This document shows positions 38,856-48,307 of a DNA stretch of 64,000 nt, piece by piece. The first letter of the stretch is position 1, and every line of letters begins with the position of its first letter. Both the position numbers and the translations under genes were made by a program. Source of the stretch: Nitrospira sp. (GTDB lineage: Bacteria > Nitrospirota > Nitrospiria > Nitrospirales > Nitrospiraceae); assembly GCA_037045225.1 (NCBI GenBank), contig JBAOHZ010000009.1, positions 2,852,001 to 2,916,000 on the forward strand, in the 5' to 3' direction. Below the pieces are notes generated by a model, which was given only the letters and a program-made list of their open reading frames with translations, was not told where the DNA came from and did no database searches.

Positions 38856-41510
38856 ATGCGGTTGATTTCTGCTGGTGTATTTTGGGTCTGTGCCCGTCTT
38901 GCATGGACGCATTTGTCTACCCATCCCGGCCGCATGCTCCTCACGGTGATCGGTGTTGGCTTAGGCGTTGCGGCAACCATCGCGGTCCAGACGGCTAATG
39001 TTAATGTCCTACGAACGTTCCAGGATTCGGTCTTGTCGGTCGCTGGTCCGGTCACCCTGGAGATATCAGCCGGTGAGCTAGGTATGGACGAGCGACTGAT
39101 TGCTGCCGTACGGGCTGTGGGTGGTGTGGATTCAGCAAGACCGGTGGTGGAAGTCGGCGCCCGTGTGGCCGGCCGCCCTCAGTCGTTTCTCATTCTTGGT
39201 CTGGACCTCCTGGACGAGTTGAATGCGGTGCAGGGGCGTCTTCCTGCGGCGGTGGAGGATTCAGGCCATCCCGGTGTAGGCGACGGGATGGAGGGGTTCC
39301 TGGCTCCAAACGGGCTGATGGTAGGGCAAGGATTGGCTCTGGAGCTGGGAGTTGGACCTAGGGATATCCTGAACCTGGATGTCGGTGGCCGCGAGGTGTC
39401 CGTCTTGATCACCTCGGTGATGGGCCGTCAGGCCAGCGGGATCTCGGCGTGGGACCGGCTGGCGGTGATGGATATCGCGGCCTTCCAGCGAACTTTCGGC
39501 CTGATCGGTCGGCTGGATCGGATTGACCTGGTGACGGAGCCCTCTTTTTCGGTCGGGCACGTGGCCGAGGCGATTACAACGATTCTCCCTCCTGCCGTCA
39601 CGGTGCGCCGTCCGATCCAGCGGAGCCGACAAGTCGAATCCATGGTCGGCGCGTTTCAATTAAACCTCTCTGTGTTGAGCATGGTGGGGCTGCTGGTCGG
39701 GATCTTTCTGATTTACAACACCGTGTCCTTCACCGTCGCGCAACGCCGGCGGGAGGTGGGAATTCTGCGTGCGATCGGGATGTCGGAGCCGATGGTCGTT
39801 GGCCTCTTCCTCGCGGAGGCGGGCGTGGTGGGTGTGGTGGGAGGAGTATTGGGGGGGAGTCTAGGGCTTGTCCTAGGGAATGTACTTGTCGGGTTGGTCG
39901 GTCGGACGATCCAGGACCTCTATGTTTCGATGGCCGATGCGCCAACCACCTTCGGTTTTCCGCCGGGATCTGTTCGTCTGTTGATCGAAGCGATTGTGAT
40001 CGGTGGTGGGGTGTCGATCTTGGGAGCGTTGGGGCCCAGCCTGGATGCCGGACGTACTCAGGTAGTCGCGGCTCTTGCTCCCGGAGAATATGATGTTGCT
40101 CAGCGGGTTCGTGCTGCCTCGCTGGGGGCGGTGGGCGGAGGCTTGCTGCTCTTCTCGCTGGGCTGCGCGTTCGCCGGACCAGTCGGCGGGGTTCCTGTCT
40201 TTGGATATCTGGCGACGTTCTGTCTGCTCGCCGGCCTCTCGTGCCTGGTTCCGATCCTCATGCAGTGGGTCTGCCGCACCCGGGAGTTGGGCACCACTTC
40301 TCATGCGCCTTCCGCGCCTTCGTTGGGCGGCGCCATTCGCCACATTGCGCGGGAGCAAACAACGCGGGGCATTGGCCGGAATGCGGTGACCGTGTCTGCC
40401 TTTCTCGTCGGGGTTGCCATCATGGTCGGGGTGATGGTGATGATCCGGAGTTTTCGCGACACGGTTGAGATATGGATCGACCAGACGGTCATGGCCGATT
40501 TCATCGTGGCACCGGCCGGCTGGCCGCATGTCGTTCGCGGGGGGGCATCGAGCCAAGCCCTCCCTGGTATCTGGCGCACCCGCTTGGCCGGGTCGGCACA
40601 TGTGGCGGCGGTCGATGCCTACCGTGATGTGCGTATCGAACTGGAGGGGCGGCCGATCGCGCTCGTATCCAGAGATCTCGCGCTTCATGCGGCACGAAGC
40701 CGGTACCTGTTTCTCGACGGGGACTCGGCGGCGATCCTGACTCGCGCAGCCGCCGGCGAAGGAGCTATCCTCTCGGAAGTGGTGGCCAATCATCTGCAGG
40801 TGGTCAGGGGCAGTCAACTATCCATCCCGACGCCGATGGGGGTGAAATCGTTGCCGGTTCTGGGGATCTTTTACGACTATGCGACCGATGGGGGGAAGAT
40901 CGTCATCGACCGGTCGCTGTATCAGCACTGGTGGAACGATGAGGGCGTGACCGTATTTCCTGTGTATATCGATCCGGGAGTCGATCTGGACCAAGCCAGA
41001 GCCGCCTTGCTTCACGCCGTAGCCGATGGTTCCCACGGGACTCTGGCGCCGACGGTCATAAGCAACGGAGAATTGCGCCGGGAGATTCTTCGAATCTTTG
41101 ACCGGACCTTCACGCTGACCTACGTGTTGGAGGCCATCGCAGTGATTATTGCCATGCTGGGGATTATCAACACCTTGGTGACGTCGGTGGTTGAGCGGCG
41201 TCGGGAGTTGGCCACGTTGCAGGCGCTTGGCAGCAGCCGAGGCCAGATTACGGCGTTGATTCTCTGGGAAGCCGGTTATCTGGGGTTGTTAGGAACGGCA
41301 ATGGGACTCGTCGGGGGACTGGCGCTTGCGTGGATCCTGATTAGGGTCATTAACCGCCAGTCATTCGGTTGGACAATCCAGGTCTCATGGCCACTGGGCT
41401 TGATGGCTCAAGTCGCCGTCCTGGCCCTCGTGGCCTCCCTGCTCGCCGGATTCTGGCCGGCCCGCTGGGCCGCCAGGCAACCTCTGATTGAGGGGCTCCG
41501 TTACGAATGA
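38856..41510 (+). CDS. large FtsX/MacB-type ABC permease
   Basis: An 884-residue inner-membrane protein with two FtsX-type halves. The N-terminal helix (MLLTVIGVGLGVAATIAV) precedes periplasmic domain 1, then helices at about 270-420. A further helix pair comes near 430-480, then periplasmic domain 2 and a final FtsX set (VIIAMLGIINTLVTSVVERRRELA), ending LIEGLRYE. The 8-10-helix layout resembles permeases that pull lipoproteins or lipids from the membrane. ATG 38856 has AGG 9 bp upstream; GTG 38835 is an alternative. Its likely ATPase is at 36600. The stop overlaps the convergent bioB stop by 10 bp. Confidence 0.88.
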   Translation: MRLISAGVFWVCARLAWTHLSTHPGRMLLTVIGVGLGVAATIAVQTANVNVLRTFQDSVLSVAGPVTLEISAGELGMDERLIAAVRAVGGVDSARPVVEVGARVAGRPQSFLILGLDLLDELNAVQGRLPAAVEDSGHPGVGDGMEGFLAPNGLMVGQGLALELGVGPRDILNLDVGGREVSVLITSVMGRQASGISAWDRLAVMDIAAFQRTFGLIGRLDRIDLVTEPSFSVGHVAEAITTILPPAVTVRRPIQRSRQVESMVGAFQLNLSVLSMVGLLVGIFLIYNTVSFTVAQRRREVGILRAIGMSEPMVVGLFLAEAGVVGVVGGVLGGSLGLVLGNVLVGLVGRTIQDLYVSMADAPTTFGFPPGSVRLLIEAIVIGGGVSILGALGPSLDAGRTQVVAALAPGEYDVAQRVRAASLGAVGGGLLLFSLGCAFAGPVGGVPVFGYLATFCLLAGLSCLVPILMQWVCRTRELGTTSHAPSAPSLGGAIRHIAREQTTRGIGRNAVTVSAFLVGVAIMVGVMVMIRSFRDTVEIWIDQTVMADFIVAPAGWPHVVRGGASSQALPGIWRTRLAGSAHVAAVDAYRDVRIELEGRPIALVSRDLALHAARSRYLFLDGDSAAILTRAAAGEGAILSEVVANHLQVVRGSQLSIPTPMGVKSLPVLGIFYDYATDGGKIVIDRSLYQHWWNDEGVTVFPVYIDPGVDLDQARAALLHAVADGSHGTLAPTVISNGELRREILRIFDRTFTLTYVLEAIAVIIAMLGIINTLVTSVVERRRELATLQALGSSRGQITALILWEAGYLGLLGTAMGLVGGLALAWILIRVINRQSFGWTIQVSWPLGLMAQVAVLALVASLLAGFWPARWAARQPLIEGLRYE

Positions 41511-42535
41511 AGGCCGGCCATCGGCTCTGAGGCAGGAGTGGAGCCTTGTGTGGTCGGGACTGCGTCCACCTGGATATCAAATCCTAGGTCTTCGATCATT
41601 CGCCACACCTCTGCGGCCGGTTGACCCGGCGTGGTCAGGTAGCCGTTCACAAACACTGAATCCGCAGGATACAGGGCGAGCGGCTGCAAGCTGCGCAGAT
41701 TGTGTTCACGGCCTCCGGCGATACGGAGCTCCGTTCTGGGGTGCAGGAACCGGAACAGGCACAGGGCCTTCAGGCATCGTTGCGGGGTAAGGGGGGCGCA
41801 ATGTTCCATCGGTGTGCCGGATGCCGGGTGGAGCGTGTTGATGGGAATCGAGTCTGGTTTGACCTCACGGAGGGCCAACGCGAGATCGATCAGATCTTCA
41901 TCGCTCTCTCCCATTCCGACGATGCCACCGGAACAGATTTCGAGCCCGGCGGTCCGGGCATGCCGGATGGTGGCCAGCCGGTCCTGGAAGGTATGCGTGG
42001 TACAGATCTCGGGGTGATAGGCTTCGCTCGTGTTCAGGTTGTGATTGATCCGGTCCACCCCGGCGGACTTCAGGTCTTTCGCCTGGCGTTCGTTGAGGAG
42101 CCCCAGTGAGCAACAAATCTGAATCGGAACTTCCTGCTTAATCGAGCGTACGGCGGAGGCGATATCGGCAATGTCCCGGTCCAGCGGGCTGCGTCCGCTG
42201 ATGACGATGCAATAGCGCTGGGCTTTGGCTGCCGCCGCGCGGCGGGCGCCGGTGACCATCTGGTCTTGCGAGAGCAGTCCGTAGCGTTCGATCGGGGCTT
42301 TGGAGATCGCCGATTGCGAACAGTAGCCGCAGTCCTCCTGGCAGGCGCCGCTCTTGGCGTTCAAGAGCATTTGCAGGCGAACCGTCTTGCCGAAGTAGCG
42401 TTCCCGGACGGTGAACGCCGCCTGTAACAGTTCCAGCAGCCGGGAGTCCGGGGTCTGCAATACGGCGAGGGATTCCTCGTGGGTGAGCAATTCGTCCCGC
42501 AAGGCCTTCTCGGCCAGGATCGTGAAGTCAGTCAT
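41501..42535 (-). CDS. bioB: biotin synthase BioB
   Basis: A 344-residue radical-SAM enzyme that inserts sulfur into dethiobiotin. The SAM-cluster motif is GACQEDCGYCSQSA (C-x3-C-x2-C). Family landmarks include YGLLSQDQMV, CCSLGLL, GVDRINHNLNTSEAYH and GGIVGMGES. ATG 42535 is preceded by GAGGAG. No other bio gene is adjacent. Its 3' end overlaps the convergent permease gene. Confidence 0.97.
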   Translation of the reverse strand: MTDFTILAEKALRDELLTHEESLAVLQTPDSRLLELLQAAFTVRERYFGKTVRLQMLLNAKSGACQEDCGYCSQSAISKAPIERYGLLSQDQMVTGARRAAAAKAQRYCIVISGRSPLDRDIADIASAVRSIKQEVPIQICCSLGLLNERQAKDLKSAGVDRINHNLNTSEAYHPEICTTHTFQDRLATIRHARTAGLEICSGGIVGMGESDEDLIDLALALREVKPDSIPINTLHPASGTPMEHCAPLTPQRCLKALCLFRFLHPRTELRIAGGREHNLRSLQPLALYPADSVFVNGYLTTPGQPAAEVWRMIEDLGFDIQVDAVPTTQGSTPASEPMAGLHS

Positions 42536-42635
42536 GCACGCTACTCCTCGAAAAGACAGATCGAACCTTGATTCCCGATCGGGAGACCCGTGGGCAGAGG
42601 CCGTGTCTGTGAAATGAAAAAAGGGCGGAGAAACC

Positions 42636-44036
42636 CTACACGGTTTCAAATGGAGATGCAATGCCTTGATAGGGAACGGCCGGGATCCGTGTGGCCTGTC
42701 CGTTTGGGTCGGCATCGGGCTGGTTCGCGTCGCGCCAGGGGAGAGCGACGTACGTATTCCATCGTCCGCATCGCCGGCAGCGGCCTGACCATTCGGCCAA
42801 TTCATGGTGGCACTGGGTGCATTGATAGGGCACCACGACCCGTTTTTTGAAACCCAGGGCTTTCTTGAGCTCTCCCACGGCCTCGTCCATGTGCTGTTTG
42901 CGCAGGTATAAGTTGGCCATGATCTTATGGTAGTCGACGAGTTGTTCCTGTGTTCCGTCGAGTGTTGCCAGCACGTCGTAGGCTTCATCGACCATTTCGA
43001 GTCGATAGTAGAGTTTCCCGAGATAGAACTGGATCATGGCATTGTGGGGGTCCTGTTGGAGCGCCTCCTGGTAGACGCGAATGATCTCATCCGGTTCTCC
43101 CAGCTCTAGAAAGAGTTCCTCCAGTCGGTGCAGGATGATGATGCTGCGTGTCTTGGCATAGATCTTCTTGAGAATTTCGACCGCGTTCTTGGTTTTTCCT
43201 TCACGGACCAGAATCTCTCCGATGCCGATGTAGGCCGGCAGGAAGGTCCGATCTTTCTTGATTGCGCCTCGGAAGTAACGGCGGGCCTTGTCCGGGTGAC
43301 CGCGCTCCAAGAGTTGCCGCCCGACTTCGTACATACAGCCGAGGAGTAGGTTTGATTCGGCGCGCCGTTCACTTTCGGGTAGGTTGGCTTTGGCCAAGCG
43401 GTGTTGGATTTCGAGCGCATCGCTCCATTTCTCAAGCCGGATCTGCAAATCGCGTTTGCGGATCAAGGCCATCAAGTTATCCGGCTCAATACGCAGGATG
43501 TTCTGGAGCGTTTGGAGCGCGTCCTCGTATCGCCGGGCGCCCTCCAAATCTTTGGCCAATTCGAGCAGGACTTCCACATTGCGTTCTTCGATACGGTGGG
43601 CCTGCTGGTGGAGGCGAATCGCTTCCGTGAAATTGCTCTCCGACCGGTAGATGTTCCCGAGCCAGAGCAACGAATCCGTTCGATTCGGGTCGATGACCAG
43701 TGCCCGCTCAAAGAGGTTGACGGCATCGGCCGTCCGCTTGGACATAAAGGCGTGGGTTCCGTCCCGATGCAGGGCATCGACCTTCTCTTTGCGGCGTACG
43801 AGGCGATTGGTTCGCCAATTCATGAACACATGAGAGGTTTCTTTGATGGTGACGATGAGGGCCACCATGGTGGCGCCCAAGGCCATCGAGAACAGGACCA
43901 ATGAGACGGGGCTCAGCTCGAACAGCGCGTCCGGGCTGGTTCGAATCGTGATGAAGCCTGGGTTGAGTTCGCGAAAATAGCTGTAGAGGAAGATGCCGAC
44001 GCTGACGAGGAAGATGGTGGAGAGGAGCCGAAACAT
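42636..44036 (-). CDS. LapA/LapB-like fusion: membrane-anchored TPR protein with zinc ribbon
   Basis: A 466-residue protein. Two N-terminal helices (FRLLSTIFLVSVGIFLYSY and LSPVSLVLFSMALGATMVALIV) with an intervening GFITIRTS segment match the LapA/DUF1049 layout. About nine TPR repeats (about 90-410) follow, and a rubredoxin-like ribbon CTQCHHELAEWSGRCRRCG ends the protein, as in LapB. In E. coli LapA and LapB are separate proteins controlling LpxC turnover and lipopolysaccharide level. The fusion suggests a similar envelope role. It directly follows rsfS (1-bp gap). Confidence 0.8.
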   Translation of the reverse strand: MFRLLSTIFLVSVGIFLYSYFRELNPGFITIRTSPDALFELSPVSLVLFSMALGATMVALIVTIKETSHVFMNWRTNRLVRRKEKVDALHRDGTHAFMSKRTADAVNLFERALVIDPNRTDSLLWLGNIYRSESNFTEAIRLHQQAHRIEERNVEVLLELAKDLEGARRYEDALQTLQNILRIEPDNLMALIRKRDLQIRLEKWSDALEIQHRLAKANLPESERRAESNLLLGCMYEVGRQLLERGHPDKARRYFRGAIKKDRTFLPAYIGIGEILVREGKTKNAVEILKKIYAKTRSIIILHRLEELFLELGEPDEIIRVYQEALQQDPHNAMIQFYLGKLYYRLEMVDEAYDVLATLDGTQEQLVDYHKIMANLYLRKQHMDEAVGELKKALGFKKRVVVPYQCTQCHHELAEWSGRCRRCGRWNTYVALPWRDANQPDADPNGQATRIPAVPYQGIASPFETV

Positions 44037-44037
44037 G

Positions 44038-44460
44038 CTAGACCCGTTTCCGGGTGCGCGCCGGACGTGTGGCAGTTCGTGTCGTGGGAGCGGCTTTCAC
44101 AGCCCGCTCTTCCGGCAATCGAACTTGTCCCGCGTCGCCCCACAGTCGTTCGAGGGCGTAGTGTTCGCGAATATCCTTTTGGAAAATGTGGACGATCACG
44201 TCACCAAAGTCCATGACGACCCACTTGGCGGACGAGGCTCCTTCAGTGCTGAGCGGCCGGTGACCTTGCGCTGTGAGCACATCGCTCACGTGGTCCGCCA
44301 TGGCCCGCGCCTGACGCTCCGATTCCCCGGAACCGATGACCAGATAGTCGGCAACAGAGGTCAGTGTGGCGATATGCAGGATGAGAACATCGGTGGCTTT
44401 TTTGTCCAGGATGGCGCTTGCCACCGCGAGAGCTTTGGCCTTTGATTCAGAGACGCTCAC
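44038..44460 (-). CDS. rsfS: ribosome silencing factor RsfS
   Basis: A 140-residue protein of the Iojap/DUF143 family: ILDKKATDVLILHIATLTSVADYLVIGSG, then GASSAKWVVMDFGDVIVHIFQKDIREHYALERLW. RsfS binds L14 and blocks subunit joining when nutrients are low. The GTG start at 44460 has GGGAGGACA just upstream. The C-terminal ~25 residues are basic and Thr/Arg-rich. It overlaps nadD by 14 bp, the common pairing. Confidence 0.95.
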   Translation of the reverse strand: MSVSESKAKALAVASAILDKKATDVLILHIATLTSVADYLVIGSGESERQARAMADHVSDVLTAQGHRPLSTEGASSAKWVVMDFGDVIVHIFQKDIREHYALERLWGDAGQVRLPEERAVKAAPTTRTATRPARTRKRV

Positions 44461-45127
44461 TGTCCTCCCTGTATAACCCCTCGCGAAGTATATAGGATTC
44501 GACAGGGGCGGGCAACAAATTTGCCAGAGAAACGCCGGTGCGCAGCCGTGCCCTGATCTCTGAAGCCGACACGTCGCAGGGAGGCAAGCGCAGGAATGTG
44601 AGGGCCTGCCCGTTTGTAATGGCCACGTCGGCACGATCTTGTCGTGCGTCGTCCAGGTCGATCAGCGTCGCGTTCGGCACGTCCTGGAAGAGCGGGATTG
44701 AAGCCATCGCCTGAAAGGTGGTGGACGGCCTTGAAATGACGACGAAGTGGCAATTGTTCAGGAGGGCGTCTGCTTCTTTCCAGGAGGGAAGATCCAGAAA
44801 CGCGTCCAGTCCGATGATGAAAAAGAAGGCCACGTCGGGGCCGTATTCCTGCCGGAGCGCGCGGATGGTGTCGATGGAATAGGATTTGCCGGACCGGTTG
44901 ATTTCCATATCTGTGAGCGCGAATTCAGGGGTGTCCTGGATGGCGAGTTGAACCATTCGGTGCCGATGTGAGGCCGTGGCCAATGTGCCCGGTTGTTTGT
45001 GCGGGGGATCACCGGTCGGGATGAACAGGACGCGATCCAAGTGCAGGAGTTGTCGGGCAGATTGGGCAATTGAGAGGTGACACCGGTGGATCGGATTAAA
45101 ACTGCCCCCGAAGAGTCCCAGGCGCAT
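44447..45127 (-). CDS. nadD: nicotinate-nucleotide adenylyltransferase NadD
   Basis: A 226-residue enzyme that adenylylates nicotinate mononucleotide in NAD synthesis. GGSFNPIHRCHL carries the nucleotidyltransferase motif as HRCH, where most members have Gly at the third position. FFFIIGLDAFLDLPSWKEADALL and the C-terminal SASEIRARLRTG match the ISSTxIR-type motif. ATG 45127 has GGAG upstream. It lies in the obgE-proB-nadD-rsfS cluster. Confidence 0.95.
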   Translation of the reverse strand: MRLGLFGGSFNPIHRCHLSIAQSARQLLHLDRVLFIPTGDPPHKQPGTLATASHRHRMVQLAIQDTPEFALTDMEINRSGKSYSIDTIRALRQEYGPDVAFFFIIGLDAFLDLPSWKEADALLNNCHFVVISRPSTTFQAMASIPLFQDVPNATLIDLDDARQDRADVAITNGQALTFLRLPPCDVSASEIRARLRTGVSLANLLPAPVESYILREGLYREDSERL

Positions 45128-45233
45128 ATCAAACGGGCTCCATGCGAACGTCTCATTGTGTGTGGCGGACCGGTATGCAGTTCGGGTGCTGGTCAATTCG
45201 CGCCCGAGCCTTGGCAGGGTGGTCGTAAGCCGA

Positions 45234-46355
45234 CTAGAGGATCACCAGGTTGTCGCGGTGAATGACCTCTTCATACTCCTGAAGGCCGGGGATCTTCTGA
45301 ATGTCGGCTGTCTTGAGACCCTTGATACGAGTCAGGATCTCTGAGGAGAAGTTGACCAGGCCTTTGGCGCATTCTTTCCCGTCAGGACCGGCGCAGGTAA
45401 CCGGGTCGCCGGCGTCGAAATGGCCGGTAATATCGAGGATGCCCGATGCCAGGAGGCTTTTGCCGTTCCGCACCAGCGCTTCGACGGCGCCCTGATCCAG
45501 TTGTACATGGCCGCGGGGGCGTAGGGTAAACGCAATCCAGTGCTTGCGACTGTTCATGCGCCGTTCCCGGCCGAGAAACAGGCTGCCGCCGGGTTTCCCG
45601 GAAAACACGTCCGGAAGGAGCCTTGTCTGGGTTCCATTAAGAATCAGGGTGGCGACGCCGTACTCCCCCACCTTTTTGGCGGCGCGGACTTTGGTGGCCA
45701 TGCCGCCTGTGCCTTCGAAGGTGGACGACATACCGGCGCGCTGTTCGATGTCTGCTGTAATCTCGGCGATCAGTGGAATCAACGAGGCCGTTGGGTCCTT
45801 GCGGGGGTCGACGGTAAAGAGCCCGTCGACGTCCGAGAGGATGATCAGCAAATCCGCATCGACGAGGTGGGCGACCTGGGCCGCCAGCGTATCGTTATCC
45901 CCCACGCGAATTTCTTCGACCGCGACGGTATCGTTTTCATTGATGATGGGAATCACCCCGAATTTGATCAGGGTGGTGAGGGTGTGCCGGGCGTTGAGAA
46001 ACCGACGCCGATCGGTGAGGTCTTCGTGAGTGAGCAGTACCTGTGCAACTCGGAGCGAGAGGCGCTCGAAGGCCTTCTCGTAGGCCCACATCAGGAGGCT
46101 TTGGCCAACCGCAGCCGCAGCCTGTTTGAGCGGCAGGCTCTTCGGGTATTCCCGCAGCCCGAGCTTTTTGATGCCGGATACGACTGCGCCCGATGAGACG
46201 ACCAGGACTTCGCGCCCCTGTGCCCGTACCTCGGCGATTTCGCCGGCAAGGTGCTCGATGCGTTCGGTGCTCAGACCGGTTTCACGCGAGGCGATCAGGC
46301 TACTCCCGATCTTAATGACGACGCGTTTGGCTTGTCTTAGGAGTTCGTCTCGCAC
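45234..46355 (-). CDS. proB: glutamate 5-kinase ProB
   Basis: A 373-residue enzyme for the first step of proline synthesis. The amino-acid kinase domain has VVIKIGSSL, VSSGAVVSG, NENDTVAVEEIRVGDNDTLAA and GTGGMATKVRAA. A C-terminal PUA domain (about 280-370) contains LLASGILDITGHFDAGDPV. The GTG start at 46355 overlaps the obgE end by 19 bp. proA is not in the window. Confidence 0.96.
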   Translation of the reverse strand: MRDELLRQAKRVVIKIGSSLIASRETGLSTERIEHLAGEIAEVRAQGREVLVVSSGAVVSGIKKLGLREYPKSLPLKQAAAAVGQSLLMWAYEKAFERLSLRVAQVLLTHEDLTDRRRFLNARHTLTTLIKFGVIPIINENDTVAVEEIRVGDNDTLAAQVAHLVDADLLIILSDVDGLFTVDPRKDPTASLIPLIAEITADIEQRAGMSSTFEGTGGMATKVRAAKKVGEYGVATLILNGTQTRLLPDVFSGKPGGSLFLGRERRMNSRKHWIAFTLRPRGHVQLDQGAVEALVRNGKSLLASGILDITGHFDAGDPVTCAGPDGKECAKGLVNFSSEILTRIKGLKTADIQKIPGLQEYEEVIHRDNLVIL

Positions 46356-47368
46356 GGGGTTTTCCGAAGCCGTTCCACCTGCTGGCCCATATAGCGTATG
46401 CACTCGTCCAGTCCTTCTCGGGTGGCTGCCGAAATCGCAAAAAATTGAATCTTGCGTCGCTGACAGTATTTCCGGAGCCGTTCGAGCCGTTCGCCTTCTC
46501 CCTTGACGTCGAGTTTCGTGCCTACGACGGCAAAGGGGCGCGTCGTGAGTGCGTCGTCATAGGCGGTCAGTTCGTGACGCATGACTTCCAGGCTCGAGAC
46601 CGGGTCCTCGGTAGCCCACTCTGAAATATCAACCACATGGAGTAAAAGGCTGGTCCGTTCGATGTGGCGCAGAAACTGAAACCCCAGTCCTTTGCCTTCG
46701 TGCGCCCCTTCGATCAAGCCCGGAATATCGGCGATGACAAAGGTCTGTTCGGCGGTCCAACGTACCACGCCCAGGTTGGGCGTGAGGGTCGTGAAGGGGT
46801 AATCGGCGATTTTCGGACGGGCGGCGGACACGGCAGCGATGAGTGTCGATTTGCCGGCGTTCGGATAGCCGACTAATCCGACATCGGCCAAGAGTTTGAG
46901 ATCGAGTCGAAGTAATCGTTCTTCACCGGGAGTGCCCGGTTCAAATTGAGTCGGCACCCGGTTGGTCGAGGTCGCGAACTGGGTATTCCCGCGGCCACCC
47001 TGACCGCCCTTAGCGATGACGCAGGTTTCGCCGTCCTTGGTGAGATCGGCCAGTTGTTCCTGGGTGTTTTCGTCGAACACCATGGTCCCGACCGGGACTG
47101 GAATCCGCACGTCGGTGCCCCGGCGTCCATGGCAGTTGCTGCCTCCCCCGACCTCGCCTTTTTCCGCTTCGTAATGTTTCTGGTATCGAAGATCCAGCAG
47201 CGTGCTGAGGCGAGTGGTGGCTTCGACCACGACGCTGCCTCCGTCGCCGCCATCCCCGCCGTCAGGACCGCCGCGGGGGACAAACTTTTCCCGTCGAAAG
47301 CTGCAGGCGCCGCTGCCGCCGTGACCGGCCTTCACCAGGATTTGGACTTGATCGACAAATGTAGACAT
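46337..47368 (-). CDS. obgE: GTPase ObgE/CgtA
   Basis: A 343-residue ribosome-assembly GTPase. The Gly-rich OBG domain (about 1-158) has VKAGHGGSGACSFRREKFVPRGGPDGGDGG. The G domain has GYPNAGKST (G1), TTLTPNLG (G2), DIPGLIEGAHEG (G3) and GTKLDVKG (G4). The long C-terminal domain of some members is absent. It follows rpmA, as in most bacteria. Confidence 0.97.
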   Translation of the reverse strand: MSTFVDQVQILVKAGHGGSGACSFRREKFVPRGGPDGGDGGDGGSVVVEATTRLSTLLDLRYQKHYEAEKGEVGGGSNCHGRRGTDVRIPVPVGTMVFDENTQEQLADLTKDGETCVIAKGGQGGRGNTQFATSTNRVPTQFEPGTPGEERLLRLDLKLLADVGLVGYPNAGKSTLIAAVSAARPKIADYPFTTLTPNLGVVRWTAEQTFVIADIPGLIEGAHEGKGLGFQFLRHIERTSLLLHVVDISEWATEDPVSSLEVMRHELTAYDDALTTRPFAVVGTKLDVKGEGERLERLRKYCQRRKIQFFAISAATREGLDECIRYMGQQVERLRKTPCETNS

Positions 47369-47496
47369 GGCAGCGATCCCCGAGCCGGCGTGGTTATTCA
47401 GACACAGCAGTATAGCGTAATCGCCGGCTCAAGGGGGATGCTGTATGAACGAAGGACACCTGTTTCGTCAGAACACAGGTATGGACTGAGGCAAGA

Positions 47497-47760
47497 TCAG
47501 GCCTTCGCGGTGACGGGGTAGACGCTGACCTTCTGACGGCCACGGCCACCTTCGAACTTCACGACACCGGACACATAGGCATAGAGGGTGTGATCCCGGC
47601 CCAAGCCAACGTTGAGGCCCGGGAAGAATTTCGTCCCCCGCTGGCGTACGATGATGGAGCCTGCCTTAATCGTCTCTCCGCCGTAGGCTTTGACACCGAG
47701 GTATTGCGGGTTGCTGTCACGGCCGTTCCTTGTCGAACCGCCGCCTTTATTTGTTGCCAT
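47497..47760 (-). CDS. rpmA: 50S ribosomal protein L27
   Basis: An 87-residue protein with MATNKGGGSTRNGRDSNPQYLGVKAYGGE, RQRGTKFFPG and GRDHTLYA, all diagnostic for L27. The N-terminus starts directly with the functional MATNKGGG form, so no cleaved leader is present. It follows rplU by 21 bp. Confidence 0.98.
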   Translation of the reverse strand: MATNKGGGSTRNGRDSNPQYLGVKAYGGETIKAGSIIVRQRGTKFFPGLNVGLGRDHTLYAYVSGVVKFEGGRGRQKVSVYPVTAKA

Positions 47761-47781
47761 GGCGAACTCCCCTTCGAGTCG

Positions 47782-48096
47782 TTATTTCGTTTCGATTCCC
47801 GTGACACGCAGTTGCGTGAATCCCTGTCGATGGCCTCGGGTGCGGCGATAGTTTTTGCGCCGGTGTTTCTTGAAGACCGTGATCGATCTGGTGCGCCCCT
47901 GGCGGATAATTTCCGCGGTGACCTTCGCGCCGGCGACTACCGGCTGGCCGACCACCAGTCCGCCGTCGCCATGCAACAGCTTGACCTTGTCGATCTGTAC
48001 GGAATGTCCGACATCACCCGGGAGTGACTCCACTTGGAGCACGGTTCCGGTTTCCACTCGATACTGTTTTCCACCTGTCTCGATAATAGCGTACAT
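47782..48096 (-). CDS. rplU: 50S ribosomal protein L21
   Basis: A 104-residue protein with MYAIIETGGKQYRVETGTVLQVE and KHRRKNYRRTRGHRQGFTQLRVTGI, the L21 signatures. ATG 48096 matches the family start. It heads the rplU-rpmA-obgE-proB-nadD-rsfS run. Confidence 0.98.
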   Translation of the reverse strand: MYAIIETGGKQYRVETGTVLQVESLPGDVGHSVQIDKVKLLHGDGGLVVGQPVVAGAKVTAEIIRQGRTRSITVFKKHRRKNYRRTRGHRQGFTQLRVTGIETK

Positions 48097-48130
48097 GTGC
48101 GTCTTTCTCCTCGTCAGCAGAACGTGGGTG

Positions 48131-48158
48131 TTTATCATAGCGGCGGAGAAGGTGTCAA
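48131..48158 (-). promoter_or_regulatory. sigma-70 promoter candidate for rplU operon
   Basis: Minus-strand TTGACA, a 16-bp spacer and GATAAA. It lies about 35 bp before the rplU start. The -10 is imperfect. Confidence 0.5.
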
Positions 48159-48307
48159 GATTTAGTGCGCCAGCGAGCCAGGTTGATCCTCGCTGAAGGC
48201 GTCGGAACGATGCTGGGGTGGATACGACTCTTAGCGTCTACAGCAACGTACGGTTCATGTGGCTGTTGTCTTGACGGTCGTCGGGAGGCGCTGGTATTAT
48301 CCCGCGC

